The notes: generated by a model from the letters alone, not told the origin. 64,000 nt of DNA from Alloalcanivorax profundimaris (GCF_015265435.1 NZ_JABJWH010000021.1:1-64000), one strand, 5' to 3'; positions 46,553 through 54,821 are shown, numbered from the stretch's first letter. Program-made: numbers and translations.

Positions 46553-47551
46553 TCAAACGGCGCTGACCCGCACCAACCAAGGCGTGCGGTAATGCACCGC
46601 CACCGGCAGCGCCTGGGCCAGGGACTGCAGCGCGTAATCCGTATCCGGCACCCGGAAGGCCCCGGACACCACCCGCTCCGCCACCGCGTCATCGCAATAC
46701 AACAAGCCGTGGCGGTAGCGCCCCAGCTCGGCCAGGAAATCGCGCAGCGGCAGACGGTCGGCGCGCATCACGCCCCGGGTCCAGTCCAGGGCGGCGGCCC
46801 GGTCCAGCGGCACTCGCCGCACCCCGTCCGCCGACAACCAGGCCGCTTCGCCGGCCAGCAGGGTGGCTGCCCTGGGTGCGCGACCCATCGCGGCTGAAGC
46901 CGCGATGGCCCCGGGCCCGGTCAATACCCGCACCCGGCCCGCCAGCACCGACACCGCCAACCGCTCGCCGTGGTCGCGCAGCACCACCTGGCTGTCGGCG
47001 GCATCCAGAGCCATTTCCGCCATCTCCAGCCGCAGCGGGCCGCCCCCGGTGCCCCGGCTGTCCAGGGCGATCTCGCTGCCGGGCAATACCCGCAAACGAC
47101 GCTCGCCGTTGAACGCCAGGTTCACCGCGCTGGCGGTATTGAGTTTCAGGCTGGAACCGTCCGGCAGGGTCAGATCGCGCTGCTCGCCGGGGCCGCTGCG
47201 GCAATCCGCCACCGCCCGCTCCACCCAGCCACCCCGCGCCACCAGGGCGCCGGCGCCGGCCAGACCGAACAGCGTCAGGGCCTGGCGGCGACTGAAGCGG
47301 CGCGACCGTTTCAGGGAGTGGCGGGCCACGTCCGAAGGCAGCTCGCCCAGGCGGCCGGCGAGCCGTTCCACCTCGGCCCAGGCGCGCTGGTTGCCCGGGT
47401 GCGCCGCCAGCCAGGCGGCCCAGTCGCGATGGCCGGCGTCGTCCATTTCCCCGGACCAGAGCGTCACCTGCCACTCCAGCGCCGCTTCCAGGCGGCCGGG
47501 TTCCAGGCCATGGCGGGCGGCGTGGCGCCCCAGGGCGGCGTTGGCGGTCAT
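46553..47551 (-). CDS. FecR-family anti-sigma/signal transducer
   Basis: 332 aa. DUF4880 N-terminal domain (WSGEMDDAGHRDWAAWLAAHPGNQRAWAEVERLAG), a membrane segment near ALTLFGLAGAGALVARGG, FecR domain (TLPDGSSLKLNTASAVNLAF) and a C-terminal STN-like part. It relays the receptor signal across the inner membrane to the sigma factor. Residues about 215-221 (AIAASAAMG) are encoded by a REP-like remnant. Confidence 0.92.
   Translation of the reverse strand: MTANAALGRHAARHGLEPGRLEAALEWQVTLWSGEMDDAGHRDWAAWLAAHPGNQRAWAEVERLAGRLGELPSDVARHSLKRSRRFSRRQALTLFGLAGAGALVARGGWVERAVADCRSGPGEQRDLTLPDGSSLKLNTASAVNLAFNGERRLRVLPGSEIALDSRGTGGGPLRLEMAEMALDAADSQVVLRDHGERLAVSVLAGRVRVLTGPGAIAASAAMGRAPRAATLLAGEAAWLSADGVRRVPLDRAAALDWTRGVMRADRLPLRDFLAELGRYRHGLLYCDDAVAERVVSGAFRVPDTDYALQSLAQALPVAVHYRTPWLVRVSAV
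46888..46907. repeat. REP-like half palindrome inside fecR
   Basis: ATCGCGGCTGAAGCCGCGAT is a compact REP foot of the GGCTGAAGCC variant, in frame within fecR between the FecR domain and C-terminal part. It may be coincidence in GC-rich sequence but it matches the variant in R6 and R12. Confidence 0.55.
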
Positions 47552-47555
47552 CGGC

Positions 47556-48074
47556 TCATTCGTCCAGGGCCAGCAGGCAGGCCTGGGTGGCCTTGAGCAT
47601 GTACTTGCGGACCGCGCCGTGGGAGATGCCGAGGCGCTCCGCCACCTGGTGGTAGGTGAGCCCTTCGAAGCGGGACAGCAGGAAAGCCCGCGACACCTTG
47701 TCCGGCAGGCGGTCCAGGGCCTGGTCGATGCGCACCAGGATATCCAGCACCAGGGCGCGCCGTTCCGAGGACGGCGCTTCCTCCTCCGGGCGCGCCGCCA
47801 GGGCTTCCAGGTAGGCGCTTTCCAGCCGGCGGCGGCGGTGCAGGTCGATCACCAGCCCCCGGGCGATCTGGGTCAGGAATGCCCGGCCCTCCCCCGGTGG
47901 CGGGTAGCGGCCGGTGTCGATCAGGCGCACGTAGGTGTCCTGGAGCAGGTCGGCGGCGTCGTCCTGGTCGCCGCCCAGGCGGCCGCGCAGCCAGCCGAAC
48001 AACCACTGGGCGTGGTCGCGGTAGAGGGTGCCGACGTGGGCGTTCAGGGCATTGCTCAAAGTCGTGGAGGCCAT
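47556..48074 (-). CDS. FecI-type ECF sigma factor
   Basis: 172 aa from MASTTLSNALNAHVGTLYRD. Region 2 (DDAADLLQDTYVRLIDTGRY and IARGLVIDLHRRRRLE) and region 4 (LPDKVSRAFLLSRFEGLTYHQVAERLGIS) are complete. It should direct transcription of the downstream receptor on iron-siderophore signal. The start is 48-71 bases from a Fur-box candidate, consistent with iron repression. Confidence 0.93.
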   Translation of the reverse strand: MASTTLSNALNAHVGTLYRDHAQWLFGWLRGRLGGDQDDAADLLQDTYVRLIDTGRYPPPGEGRAFLTQIARGLVIDLHRRRRLESAYLEALAARPEEEAPSSERRALVLDILVRIDQALDRLPDKVSRAFLLSRFEGLTYHQVAERLGISHGAVRKYMLKATQACLLALDE

Positions 48075-48124
48075 GGCATCCGGAATGTCTGGACCGCGGC
48101 AAAAGCGGGTGATTTGCGAATACA

Positions 48125-48143
48125 AATAGGAATAATTATCAAT
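48125..48143 (-). promoter_or_regulatory. Fur box candidate upstream of fecI
   Basis: The minus strand reads ATTGATAATTATTCCTATT, close to repeated GATAAT hexamers of the Fur consensus. It is 51-69 bases before the FecI-type sigma start. Confidence 0.6.
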
Positions 48144-48212
48144 AGCGGGAATATAAAGGAGTGGTGGGTGGGTGGCAAGTGTTCGGGTCGGGGTGCGGGC
48201 CCTCCAGCGGGG

Positions 48213-48336
48213 ACGCGTCTCGGCGTGGCCCCCTTTCCGGGAACGTCGTGAATCCATCCCTGGAGACTCCCGGTTTGACATCCTGTCAAACAGGGTCCCG
48301 GAAAGGGGGCCACGCCGAGACGCTTCGAGGTAGCCG
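48213..48336. repeat. Long inverted repeat element, copy D
   Basis: GCGTCTCGGCGTGGCCCCCT, palindrome GTTTGACATCCTGTCAAAC (48273-48291), inverse arm to GAGACGCTTCGAGGTAGC; same orientation as copy C. With its right flank (to REP R10) it shares a composite about 250-bp unit with copy C. Confidence 0.88.
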
Positions 48337-48393
48337 CCATGGTGGGTGGCCGGAATGGGCGGTTGGGGGCGTGGCTGGCGCGGGAAGGATACG

Positions 48394-48465
48394 GTAGGAG
48401 CGACTTTAGTCGCGATGGAGGTGGCACGGCGGTTGGGGTGGGATCGCGACTGAAGTCGCTCCTAC
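48394..48465. repeat. REP pair R10 (short-short)
   Basis: Short TTTAGTCGCGAT foot, a spacer with GGTGGCACGGCGGTT (shared with the R5 spacer), then an inverted short foot. It lies in the fecI-epmC gap. Confidence 0.88.
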
Positions 48466-48513
48466 GGGGGGACGTGGCACGTGCTGGGTGGTATGGGGCG
48501 TGAGAAGGATGCG

Positions 48514-48551
48514 GTAGGAGCGACTGGGCGGCACTCCGCTTCAGTCGCGAT
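48514..48551. repeat. Single long REP foot R11 overlapping the epmC 3' end
   Basis: GTAGGAGCGACTGGGCGGCA... ending CTTCAGTCGCGAT. Its terminal bases encode the last residues HRD and the TGA stop of epmC on the minus strand. Confidence 0.88.
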
Positions 48552-49092
48552 GGAGGGTGGCACGGTCGGTGGGCGGAAAGACGGCGTCTAGGCGGTCGGC
48601 GAGGGGGCGGTGGGCGGTGTGGTAGTGGCGCTCGAGGGCGGCGACCCATTGGCGGGGGCGTTCGGGGAGGCCCTGGTCGATGAGGTCGTGGGCGAGCGCG
48701 CGGACGTCGGTGGCGAAGCGGTGGGCGTCGCCGGGGTCGCCGTCCAGGTTGTCCAGGGACACCTGGAAGCGGTGCTCGCAGGCGGCGCAGAACAGGGCCT
48801 CGAAGGCCTGGGGGCGCACTTCCACCCGCAGGAAGCGGGCCTGCTGATCGGCGTCGCGGCCGTCCGGGGCGTACCAGTAGCCGTAATCCTCCAGGGCGCG
48901 GCGGCGCCGGCCGGCCACGCACCAGTGCGCCACCTCGTGCAGGGCGCTGCGGAAATAATCGTGGGTGTAGCGGATTCGCGCCGGCGCGCCGGGCCGATAA
49001 AGGGGTTCGGCGAAGCCGCCTTCCAGCACGGTGTGGTGGCGGGCGTAAAACGTGTCACGGAACAGGGTTTCCAGGTCGGCGGCGCGGTGCAT
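48541..49092 (-). CDS. epmC: Elongation factor P hydroxylase EpmC
   Basis: 183 aa from MHRAADLETLFRDTF. The segment FRSALHEVAHWCVAGRRRRALEDYGYWYAPDGRDA matches EpmC with its HExxH-like metal site (HEVAH). NLDGD follows. EpmC hydroxylates the beta-lysylated lysine of EF-P as the last modification step. Length matches E. coli EpmC (about 182 aa). Its stop codon is supplied by REP R11. Confidence 0.9.
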   Translation of the reverse strand: MHRAADLETLFRDTFYARHHTVLEGGFAEPLYRPGAPARIRYTHDYFRSALHEVAHWCVAGRRRRALEDYGYWYAPDGRDADQQARFLRVEVRPQAFEALFCAACEHRFQVSLDNLDGDPGDAHRFATDVRALAHDLIDQGLPERPRQWVAALERHYHTAHRPLADRLDAVFPPTDRATLHRD

Positions 49093-49146
49093 GGGCGGGG
49101 TGCTTTGCGGTATGGTAGCCGCCCCTTGCCCTGTCGCTGATTCACC

Positions 49147-50535
49147 ATGTCCTTGCATCGTCGGGAATACCTTGCTCAGTTTCGCATTGCTCTGCCGATT
49201 CTCGGCGGCCAGTTGGCGCAGACCGCCAACGGTTTCGTGGACACCATGATGGCGGGCCGGGTGAGCGCCGAGGATCTGGCGGCGGTGGCGGTGGGTGCCA
49301 GCATCTGGGTGCCGCTGTTCCTGTTCATGACCGGGGTGCTGACCAGCGCCACGCCGATCCTGTCACGCCATCTCGGCGGCGAAGCTTACCATCGCGTCAA
49401 CCCGCTGGCCCAGCAAGGCCTGTGGCTGGCCCTGGGCCTGGGGCTGCTGAGCATGCTGATCCTGCGCTCCATGGCGCCGGTGCTGCATCTGATGGACGTG
49501 GACGAAGCCATCCGGCCGCTGGTGCAGGGCTACCTGGACGCGCTCAGTTGGGGGATGCCCGGCGCCGCCGTGCTGCTGGCGTTGCGCAGCTATACCGAGG
49601 CCATGAACCACACCCGGCCGGTGCTGCTGATCAGCGTGGCGGGCCTGCTGATCAACATTCCCGCCAACTACCTGCTGATTTACGGCAAGCTGGGGCTGCC
49701 GGCCCTGGGCGGCGTTGGCTGCGGCTGGGCCACCAGCCTGGTGATGTGGTCCATGGCGCTGATGATGGCCGGCTACATCAAGCGCCACCCGGTGTACCGC
49801 CCGGCCAGGCTGACCCTGGGCCAGCGTCACTGGGAGCCGTCCAGCCTGGCCTACATGCTGCGCCTGGGCCTGCCGGTGGGGCTGTCGATTTTCTTCGAGG
49901 TGAGCATCTTCGCGGTGATCGCCCTGCTGATCAGCCGCCTGGGGCCGGAGATCGTGGCCGGCCACCAGATCGCGCTCAACTTCACCTCGCTGATCTTCAT
50001 GCTGCCGCTGAGTTTCGCCATCGCCGCCACCGTGCGCGTGGGTCATGCGCGCGGCCGCGGCGACCGCCAGGGGGTGGGGGTGGCGGTGCGTTGCTCGCTG
50101 ATCATCACCGCCGCCATCGGCCTGTTGGCCGGGCTGGCCCTGGTGCTCACCCGCGCCTGGATTCCACACATCTACACCGACAATGGCCAGGTAATCGCCC
50201 TGGCCGCCCACCTGCTGCTGTTCGCCGGCATCTATCAGGTGTCCGACGCCATCCAGGTGAGCGCCAACGGCTGCCTGCGCGGCTTCGAGGACACCGCCTG
50301 GCCGATGATGATGACCCTGCTGGCTTACTGGGGCGTGGGCCTGCCGATCGGTTACGTGCTCGGCCTCACCGACCTGTGGGTGCCGGCCATGGGCCCGGCG
50401 GGCTTCTGGATCGGCCTGGTGGCCGGCCTCACCAGCGCCGCCATCATGCTGGCGCTGCGGCTGCGCTGGCGGTTGCGGCAGCCGTTGCCGGCGACCGCGC
50501 GGCGGGATGAGGCAACCCTGGAGCAAGCCGCCTGA
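49147..50535 (+). CDS. MATE-family efflux transporter (NorM-like)
   Basis: 462 aa with twelve membrane helices. N-terminal IALPILGGQLAQTANGFVDTMMAGRVSAEDLAAVAVG and ATPILSRHLGGEAYHRV are MATE signatures, and C-terminal NGCLRGFEDTAWPMMMTL is the second half match. It exports cationic drugs in exchange for Na+ or H+. It is divergent from epmC; 54 bases separate the two starts. Confidence 0.9.
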   Translation: MSLHRREYLAQFRIALPILGGQLAQTANGFVDTMMAGRVSAEDLAAVAVGASIWVPLFLFMTGVLTSATPILSRHLGGEAYHRVNPLAQQGLWLALGLGLLSMLILRSMAPVLHLMDVDEAIRPLVQGYLDALSWGMPGAAVLLALRSYTEAMNHTRPVLLISVAGLLINIPANYLLIYGKLGLPALGGVGCGWATSLVMWSMALMMAGYIKRHPVYRPARLTLGQRHWEPSSLAYMLRLGLPVGLSIFFEVSIFAVIALLISRLGPEIVAGHQIALNFTSLIFMLPLSFAIAATVRVGHARGRGDRQGVGVAVRCSLIITAAIGLLAGLALVLTRAWIPHIYTDNGQVIALAAHLLLFAGIYQVSDAIQVSANGCLRGFEDTAWPMMMTLLAYWGVGLPIGYVLGLTDLWVPAMGPAGFWIGLVAGLTSAAIMLALRLRWRLRQPLPATARRDEATLEQAA

Positions 50536-50540
50536 CGGCG

Positions 50541-50577
50541 GATCGCGGCCGGGCGGCGTTCCGCTTCAGCCGCGATC
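50541..50577. repeat. REP foot R12 (variant, single)
   Basis: GATCGCGGCCGGGCGGCGTT... ending CCGCTTCAGCCGCGATC, a long foot missing the outer TAGGAGCG part. It is after the MATE gene. Confidence 0.7.
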
Positions 50578-50625
50578 GGGCGGGTAAAGAACGTATCGCC
50601 GGATTGCATCCCTTTCCTATATGCG

Positions 50626-50644
50626 GATAATAACGATTCTTATT
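50626..50644 (+). promoter_or_regulatory. Fur box candidate upstream of the DUF3649-PepSY operon
   Basis: GATAATAACGATTCTTATT is a good 19-bp Fur-box match (GATAAT-GATAAT-type with inverted third unit) 24 bases before the DUF3649 start. Confidence 0.75.
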
Positions 50645-50667
50645 TTCCGTGGGCTCCCGGGGATTCC

Positions 50668-50967
50668 ATGTCCAAGCTTTCTCTGCGGCAACTGGCCGCC
50701 TCGCCGCGCCTGGGGGTGGCCTCGCGCACCCTGGTGGCGGTGTTCGGCGGCTATGCGCTGGCCGCCGTGACCACCGCCGCCCTGGCCCTGTGGCTGCCCG
50801 TGGAGCGGGCGGACGCGGTGATCACCGGCACCCTGCTCTCCTTCCTGATCTACACCGTGGCGGTGCTGTTCGCCTTCTCCACCCGTAGCGCCCTGCGCGC
50901 CTGGGTGGGCATCCTGGCGCCGACGCTGGTGGGCGCCGCGCTGGTGTGGCTGGGGGGCCCGGCATGA
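50668..50967 (+). CDS. DUF3649 membrane protein
   Basis: 99 aa, three membrane helices (TLVAVFGGYALAAVTTAALAL, TGTLLSFLIYTVAVLFAF, WVGILAPTLVGAALVWLG). DUF3649 commonly precedes PepSY and DUF3325 genes beside siderophore receptors. The stop overlaps the PepSY start (ATGA). Confidence 0.8.
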   Translation: MSKLSLRQLAASPRLGVASRTLVAVFGGYALAAVTTAALALWLPVERADAVITGTLLSFLIYTVAVLFAFSTRSALRAWVGILAPTLVGAALVWLGGPA

Positions 50968-52568
50968 AGGCAAGCCTGCGACAATCCATGGCCTGGCTGC
51001 ACACCTGGAGCGGCCTGCTACTGGGCTGGCTGCTGGTGGCCATTTTCATCACCGGCACCAGCGCCTATTTCCGCGACGAGATTTCCTTCTGGATGGCCCC
51101 GGAGCTGCACCATTCGGTGGCCTCGGAGGCAGCGCCCCGGCTCGCCTGGGAGCAGCTCAACGCCACCGCCCCCGACGCCCGCGACTGGCTCATCGCCCTG
51201 CCCCACGAGCGCCACCCGGCGGTGGAACTGCGCTGGCGGCCGGACACGCCGGACGCTCAGGAGAACCGCCGCCGGCGCGGCGAACGGGCGGAGCTGGACG
51301 CCACCACCGGCGAGCTGCTGGAACCCCGCGCCAGCCGGGGCGGCGGCTTCCTCTACCGGTTCCATTTCGAGCTCTACGGGGTGCCGCGCATCTGGGCGCG
51401 CTGGCTGGTGTGCGTGGCCACCATGTTCATGCTGGTGGCCATCGTCAGCGGGGTGATCACCCACAAGAAGATCTTCAAGGACTTCTTCACCGTCCGGCCG
51501 GGCAAGGGCCAGCGTTCCTGGCTGGACGCCCACAACGCCACCGCCGTGCTGGCCCTGCCGTTCCATTTCATGATCACCTATTCCGGGCTGCTGATCTTCA
51601 TGGTGATGCTGATGCCCTGGGGCATGAACGTGGCCTACGAGGACGGCTGGCGGGGCTTTTTCAACGAGGTCTTCCCCCGCGAGGAGCAGGCCGCCAACGC
51701 CGGCGCCCCGGCTCCCCTGGTGGACGACATCCAGCCCCTGGTGGCGCGCACCGAAGCCGCCTTCGGCCAGCCGGCGCGCTACATCGAAGTGGAATGGCCG
51801 AACCGGGACAACGCCCTGATCCGCATCACCACCGCCAAGGAAGCGGCGATCACCGACCGCCGCCGGGGCGGCAACCCGTCACTGAGCTTCGAGGGCACCA
51901 GCGGCCGCCTGCTGAAGACCGACCCCGGCGTCGGCGCCGACGACGGCTTCGCCGCGCGCACCTACAACCTGTTCGTGAACCTGCACCTGGCGCGCTTCGC
52001 CGACCCGGCCACGCGCTGGCTGTTCTTCCTGTTCGGGGTGGTGGGCAGCGCCATGGCCTGCACCGGCATGTTGCTGTGGGTATCCAAGCGCACTCAGCAA
52101 CTGCGCGGCAAGACGCCGGGCTTCAACCTGCGCCTGGTGAACGGCTTGAACATGGCCTCCATCACCGGGCTGCTGGCCGCCATGGCGGTGTATTTCGCCG
52201 CCAACCGGTTGCTGCCGGCGGCCCTGGAAACCCGGGAAAGCTGGGAGATTCGCGCCTTCCTGCTGGCCTGGCTGGCGACCCTGATCCACGCCCTGTGGCG
52301 GCCGCACCGGCGCGGCTGGCTGGAGCAACTGGCCGCCCTGGCGGCGCTGTGGCTGGCGGTGCCGGTGATCAACCTGGCCACCACCGACAGCCATCTGTTC
52401 AGCGCCATCGCCTGGCGCCACGGCGCCCTGGCCGCCTTCGACCTGGTCTGCCTGGGCATGGCCGCCGGCGCCGGCTACGCCTTCTGGCGGGTGGCCGGCC
52501 ACAAGCCGGCGCGCAAACCGGCCCGGGCCGCCCGGGCCCGCCGCGCCGCCGCCGGAGAATCGTCATGA
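50964..52568 (+). CDS. PepSY-associated transmembrane protein, putative siderophore-iron reductase
   Basis: 534 aa from MKASLRQSMAWLHTWSGLLLG. Helices with conserved histidines (AWLHTWSG, RFHFELYG, WLDAHNATAVLALPFHFMITYSG) suggest haem or metal binding. A PepSY-like periplasmic region lies between about 35 and 150. The C-terminal quarter has further helices. Related proteins such as FpvG help release iron from siderophores at the inner membrane; that role is inferred. Confidence 0.85.
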   Translation: MKASLRQSMAWLHTWSGLLLGWLLVAIFITGTSAYFRDEISFWMAPELHHSVASEAAPRLAWEQLNATAPDARDWLIALPHERHPAVELRWRPDTPDAQENRRRRGERAELDATTGELLEPRASRGGGFLYRFHFELYGVPRIWARWLVCVATMFMLVAIVSGVITHKKIFKDFFTVRPGKGQRSWLDAHNATAVLALPFHFMITYSGLLIFMVMLMPWGMNVAYEDGWRGFFNEVFPREEQAANAGAPAPLVDDIQPLVARTEAAFGQPARYIEVEWPNRDNALIRITTAKEAAITDRRRGGNPSLSFEGTSGRLLKTDPGVGADDGFAARTYNLFVNLHLARFADPATRWLFFLFGVVGSAMACTGMLLWVSKRTQQLRGKTPGFNLRLVNGLNMASITGLLAAMAVYFAANRLLPAALETRESWEIRAFLLAWLATLIHALWRPHRRGWLEQLAALAALWLAVPVINLATTDSHLFSAIAWRHGALAAFDLVCLGMAAGAGYAFWRVAGHKPARKPARAARARRAAAGESS

Positions 52569-52900
52569 CGCTGCTGCCGCTGACCTGGACCCTGGGCTAC
52601 GCCGGCCTCACCGCCCTGGCCCTGGCCATGAAGCGCCACCACGAAGCGGTGCTCGGCGCCAAGGCCTCCGAGGCGCGGCTGCGCGGCTTCCGGGTGCTGG
52701 GCTGGGCGCTGCTGGCGGCCATGACCGCCGGTTGCCTGGCGATCTGGCCCACCGCCCTGGCGCTGTGGATGGCCCTGGGCATGGTGGCCTTCGCCGGGCT
52801 GCCCCTGGTGTTCCTGCTGCCCTACCGGCCGCGTCTGGCCGGCGGGCTGGCGGTGGGCTTGCCGGTGGTTGGTTTGGTGGTTGGGTGGGTGTTGGGCTAG
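52565..52900 (+). CDS. DUF3325 membrane protein
   Basis: 111 aa, three or four helices. N-terminal LGYAGLTALALAMKRHHEAVLG is the DUF3325 mark. Overlaps the PepSY stop by 4 bases and ends the iron-regulated trio. Confidence 0.8.
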   Translation: MTLLPLTWTLGYAGLTALALAMKRHHEAVLGAKASEARLRGFRVLGWALLAAMTAGCLAIWPTALALWMALGMVAFAGLPLVFLLPYRPRLAGGLAVGLPVVGLVVGWVLG

Positions 52901-52916
52901 GTTCGACGCCAGCGTT

Positions 52917-52973
52917 GATCGCGACTGAAGTCGCTCCTACGAAGCCGCTGTAGGAGCGACTTCAGTCGCGATC
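52917..52973. repeat. REP pair R13 (short-short)
   Basis: Two short feet in inverted orientation with an 8-10 base spacer (GAAGCCGC), between DUF3325 and the convergent cyclotransferase gene. Confidence 0.9.
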
Positions 52974-53001
52974 GGCGCCGCAACGATCCACCGCACCCCG
53001 C

Positions 53002-53478
53002 TCAGCCCCGCGCCGGGCCGGTGGCGTCCGGCCAGCACTCGGTGGCCAGCAGCCAGCGATAATATTCCTCGCTCAGCCAGGGCCGGCCGCTGAGCAGATG
53101 GTTCAGGTACCAGCGCTCCGGCAACACCGTGTCGCTTTGCCAATGTTCGTTGGCGATGTACACCCAGGTGTCGATGGGCCCTTCCCCGGCGCGCACCGTC
53201 ATGGCATGGCGGCGGTAGCGCTCCGGGTGGCCCTCGAACGGGTCCATGCGGGCGATCTCGTCGGCGCCCACCAGCTCGTACAGCACCCCTTCCACGCCGC
53301 CACCGGCGTCCTCGACGATGTTGGCGTAGGCCCGCCCGTCGCGGCCGTTGGCGCGTTTGTTGAACGCCAGCGTCCAGCCTTCCAGAAAGCCGGCCACGCT
53401 GCGCCGGTAGCGCATGCCACGGCTGGCCATGCGCGCCGGATTCATATTGGAACCGTAGGCAAAGTAATAAATCGTCAT
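53002..53478 (-). CDS. Gamma-glutamylcyclotransferase-like (AIG2/GGCT fold) protein
   Basis: 158 aa. MTIYYFAYGSNMNPARM is the GGCT substrate-binding signature; the catalytic Glu is likely in RMDPFEGHPERYRR. Enzymes of this fold make 5-oxoproline from gamma-glutamyl peptides. The exact substrate is unknown; it stands alone here. Confidence 0.85.
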   Translation of the reverse strand: MTIYYFAYGSNMNPARMASRGMRYRRSVAGFLEGWTLAFNKRANGRDGRAYANIVEDAGGGVEGVLYELVGADEIARMDPFEGHPERYRRHAMTVRAGEGPIDTWVYIANEHWQSDTVLPERWYLNHLLSGRPWLSEEYYRWLLATECWPDATGPARG

Positions 53479-53644
53479 GGCGACGAATTGTAACGCGGCG
53501 CCGTAAACAACGCTTGCGCCGCCCCCGCCGAGCGTCTAGTGTGAATTTGGAACGTCGGAATAACTCATGCGTGAGCACGCCGGCAGCGAGCGTCTACGTA
53601 TCAGTTATTCCGCAGTTCCTTGGTCGGCTTGCGCGGAGGCGCTT

Positions 53645-54325
53645 ATGGCAAACCGGCGTGACCCTCGCGGCAATAACGTATTGCCGTTCACCCCCCGACG
53701 GCGGGCATCGATTCCGCCGATTCTGCGACTCTCACCCGAGTACGACGGCATGGAGCTGCTCTATGCCAACGATCAGCACCCGGACACCCTGTTCTCCATC
53801 AAGATCCTCGCCTGGGCCCGCCGCGAAGACGGCGACACCGTGGCCGTGGTGCCCTGGCTCAAGGAGCTGGTCTCCGCCACCGATCTGGCGGACCCGCTCA
53901 ACGGGCGCTGGGAGGGCTATCGCCTGCCCGACAGCGACTATCTGTTCCGCGACGCGCCACCGCACAAGGTCCAGGAGCTGGACGCGGCGGTCGAGTTCTT
54001 CGGCCGGCCCGGCGGCGACGGGCCGATCCAGGAGATCCCGGACACCATCGGCACCCATGCGGTGTTCTCCGAGGATCAATTCGAAACCCTCAGCCTGACC
54101 GAGGTGGTGAGCTGGCGGCTGTACGCCGACGGCACCGCCAAGGCCATGGTGGCCGACGAGGAGGCGGTCACCCAGACCCCGATCCTGCCCGGTGACGACT
54201 GCCTGCGCGCGGCCCAGGACGAACCGGACTTCCGCTACTTCTTCCAGCACGGCATCGCCAACCGGCTGAAGGACCGGGACCCGGAAGCCCTGGCCGCCAT
54301 CGCCATGCTGTCCACACGCTCCTAG
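53645..54325 (+). CDS. Conserved-looking hypothetical protein
   Basis: 226 aa from MANRRDPRGNNVLPF, chosen because GGAGG is 7 bases upstream. The sequence is soluble, mixed alpha/beta, with no signal or membrane segment and many acidic residues. No domain was recognised. Codon use is like neighbours, so it seems a true gene. It is followed by a truncated REP. Confidence 0.65.
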   Translation: MANRRDPRGNNVLPFTPRRRASIPPILRLSPEYDGMELLYANDQHPDTLFSIKILAWARREDGDTVAVVPWLKELVSATDLADPLNGRWEGYRLPDSDYLFRDAPPHKVQELDAAVEFFGRPGGDGPIQEIPDTIGTHAVFSEDQFETLSLTEVVSWRLYADGTAKAMVADEEAVTQTPILPGDDCLRAAQDEPDFRYFFQHGIANRLKDRDPEALAAIAMLSTRS

Positions 54326-54335
54326 GCGCCGCAGC

Positions 54336-54365
54336 GGTAGGAGCGACCGCCCGGTCGCCCCTACC
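54336..54365. repeat. Short REP-like palindrome R14
   Basis: GGTAGGAGCGACCG and CGGTCGCCCCTACC form a compact inverted repeat made only of REP outer arms. It spans the 3' end of the XRE gene and gives its TAG stop. Confidence 0.7.
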
Positions 54366-54738
54366 GCTCCGGCGGGCGTTTGCGGCGGGCGTCCGCGTTT
54401 TGCTGGCGCATGCTCCGCGCCAGGCCGATCAGCAGCACCTGGTCGCGGCGCGGCACCTCACCGAACAACCGCACCATGCTGCGCAGGCGCCGGGAGACAC
54501 CGTCGCCCTCCGGCGGCGCCGTCTCGATGCCGTCCCACTGCTCCACCTGGCGCAGAAAATCCACCACCCGCACTCCCAACGCCGAACACAACCGGCACAA
54601 ACGCCGGAAGCTCACGTCCTGGGCGTTACGCTCCACCCGCGACAGATTGCCCGCGTCGGTCCCGGCGCGCTCCGCCACCTGCTGCAAGGTGGCGCCCTGC
54701 GCCAAACGCTGCCGCTTCAACCCCGCTCCGATATTCAT
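54361..54738 (-). CDS. XRE-family HTH regulator
   Basis: 125 aa from MNIGAGLKRQRLAQGATLQQ. The HTH (residues 7-62) reads ATLQQVAERAGTDAGNLSRVERNAQDVSFRRLCRLCSALGV. A basic, unstructured tail follows (ARRKRPPER). It may regulate itself or the nearby genes. The stop codon is within REP R14. Confidence 0.8.
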   Translation of the reverse strand: MNIGAGLKRQRLAQGATLQQVAERAGTDAGNLSRVERNAQDVSFRRLCRLCSALGVRVVDFLRQVEQWDGIETAPPEGDGVSRRLRSMVRLFGEVPRRDQVLLIGLARSMRQQNADARRKRPPER

Positions 54739-54821
54739 GACCCGCTCTCCCTTATCGCCTTCACGCTTTGCACTAGCGCAAAGCTTCGCTCTATACGGAT
54801 AGCGAATCAATAGAACAACGA

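Noticed and set aside
48361-48552. Clustered REPs as a CRISPR-like array
   Set aside because: Feet are inverted pairs of a palindrome, spacing is irregular and spacers are themselves repeated; no cas genes.
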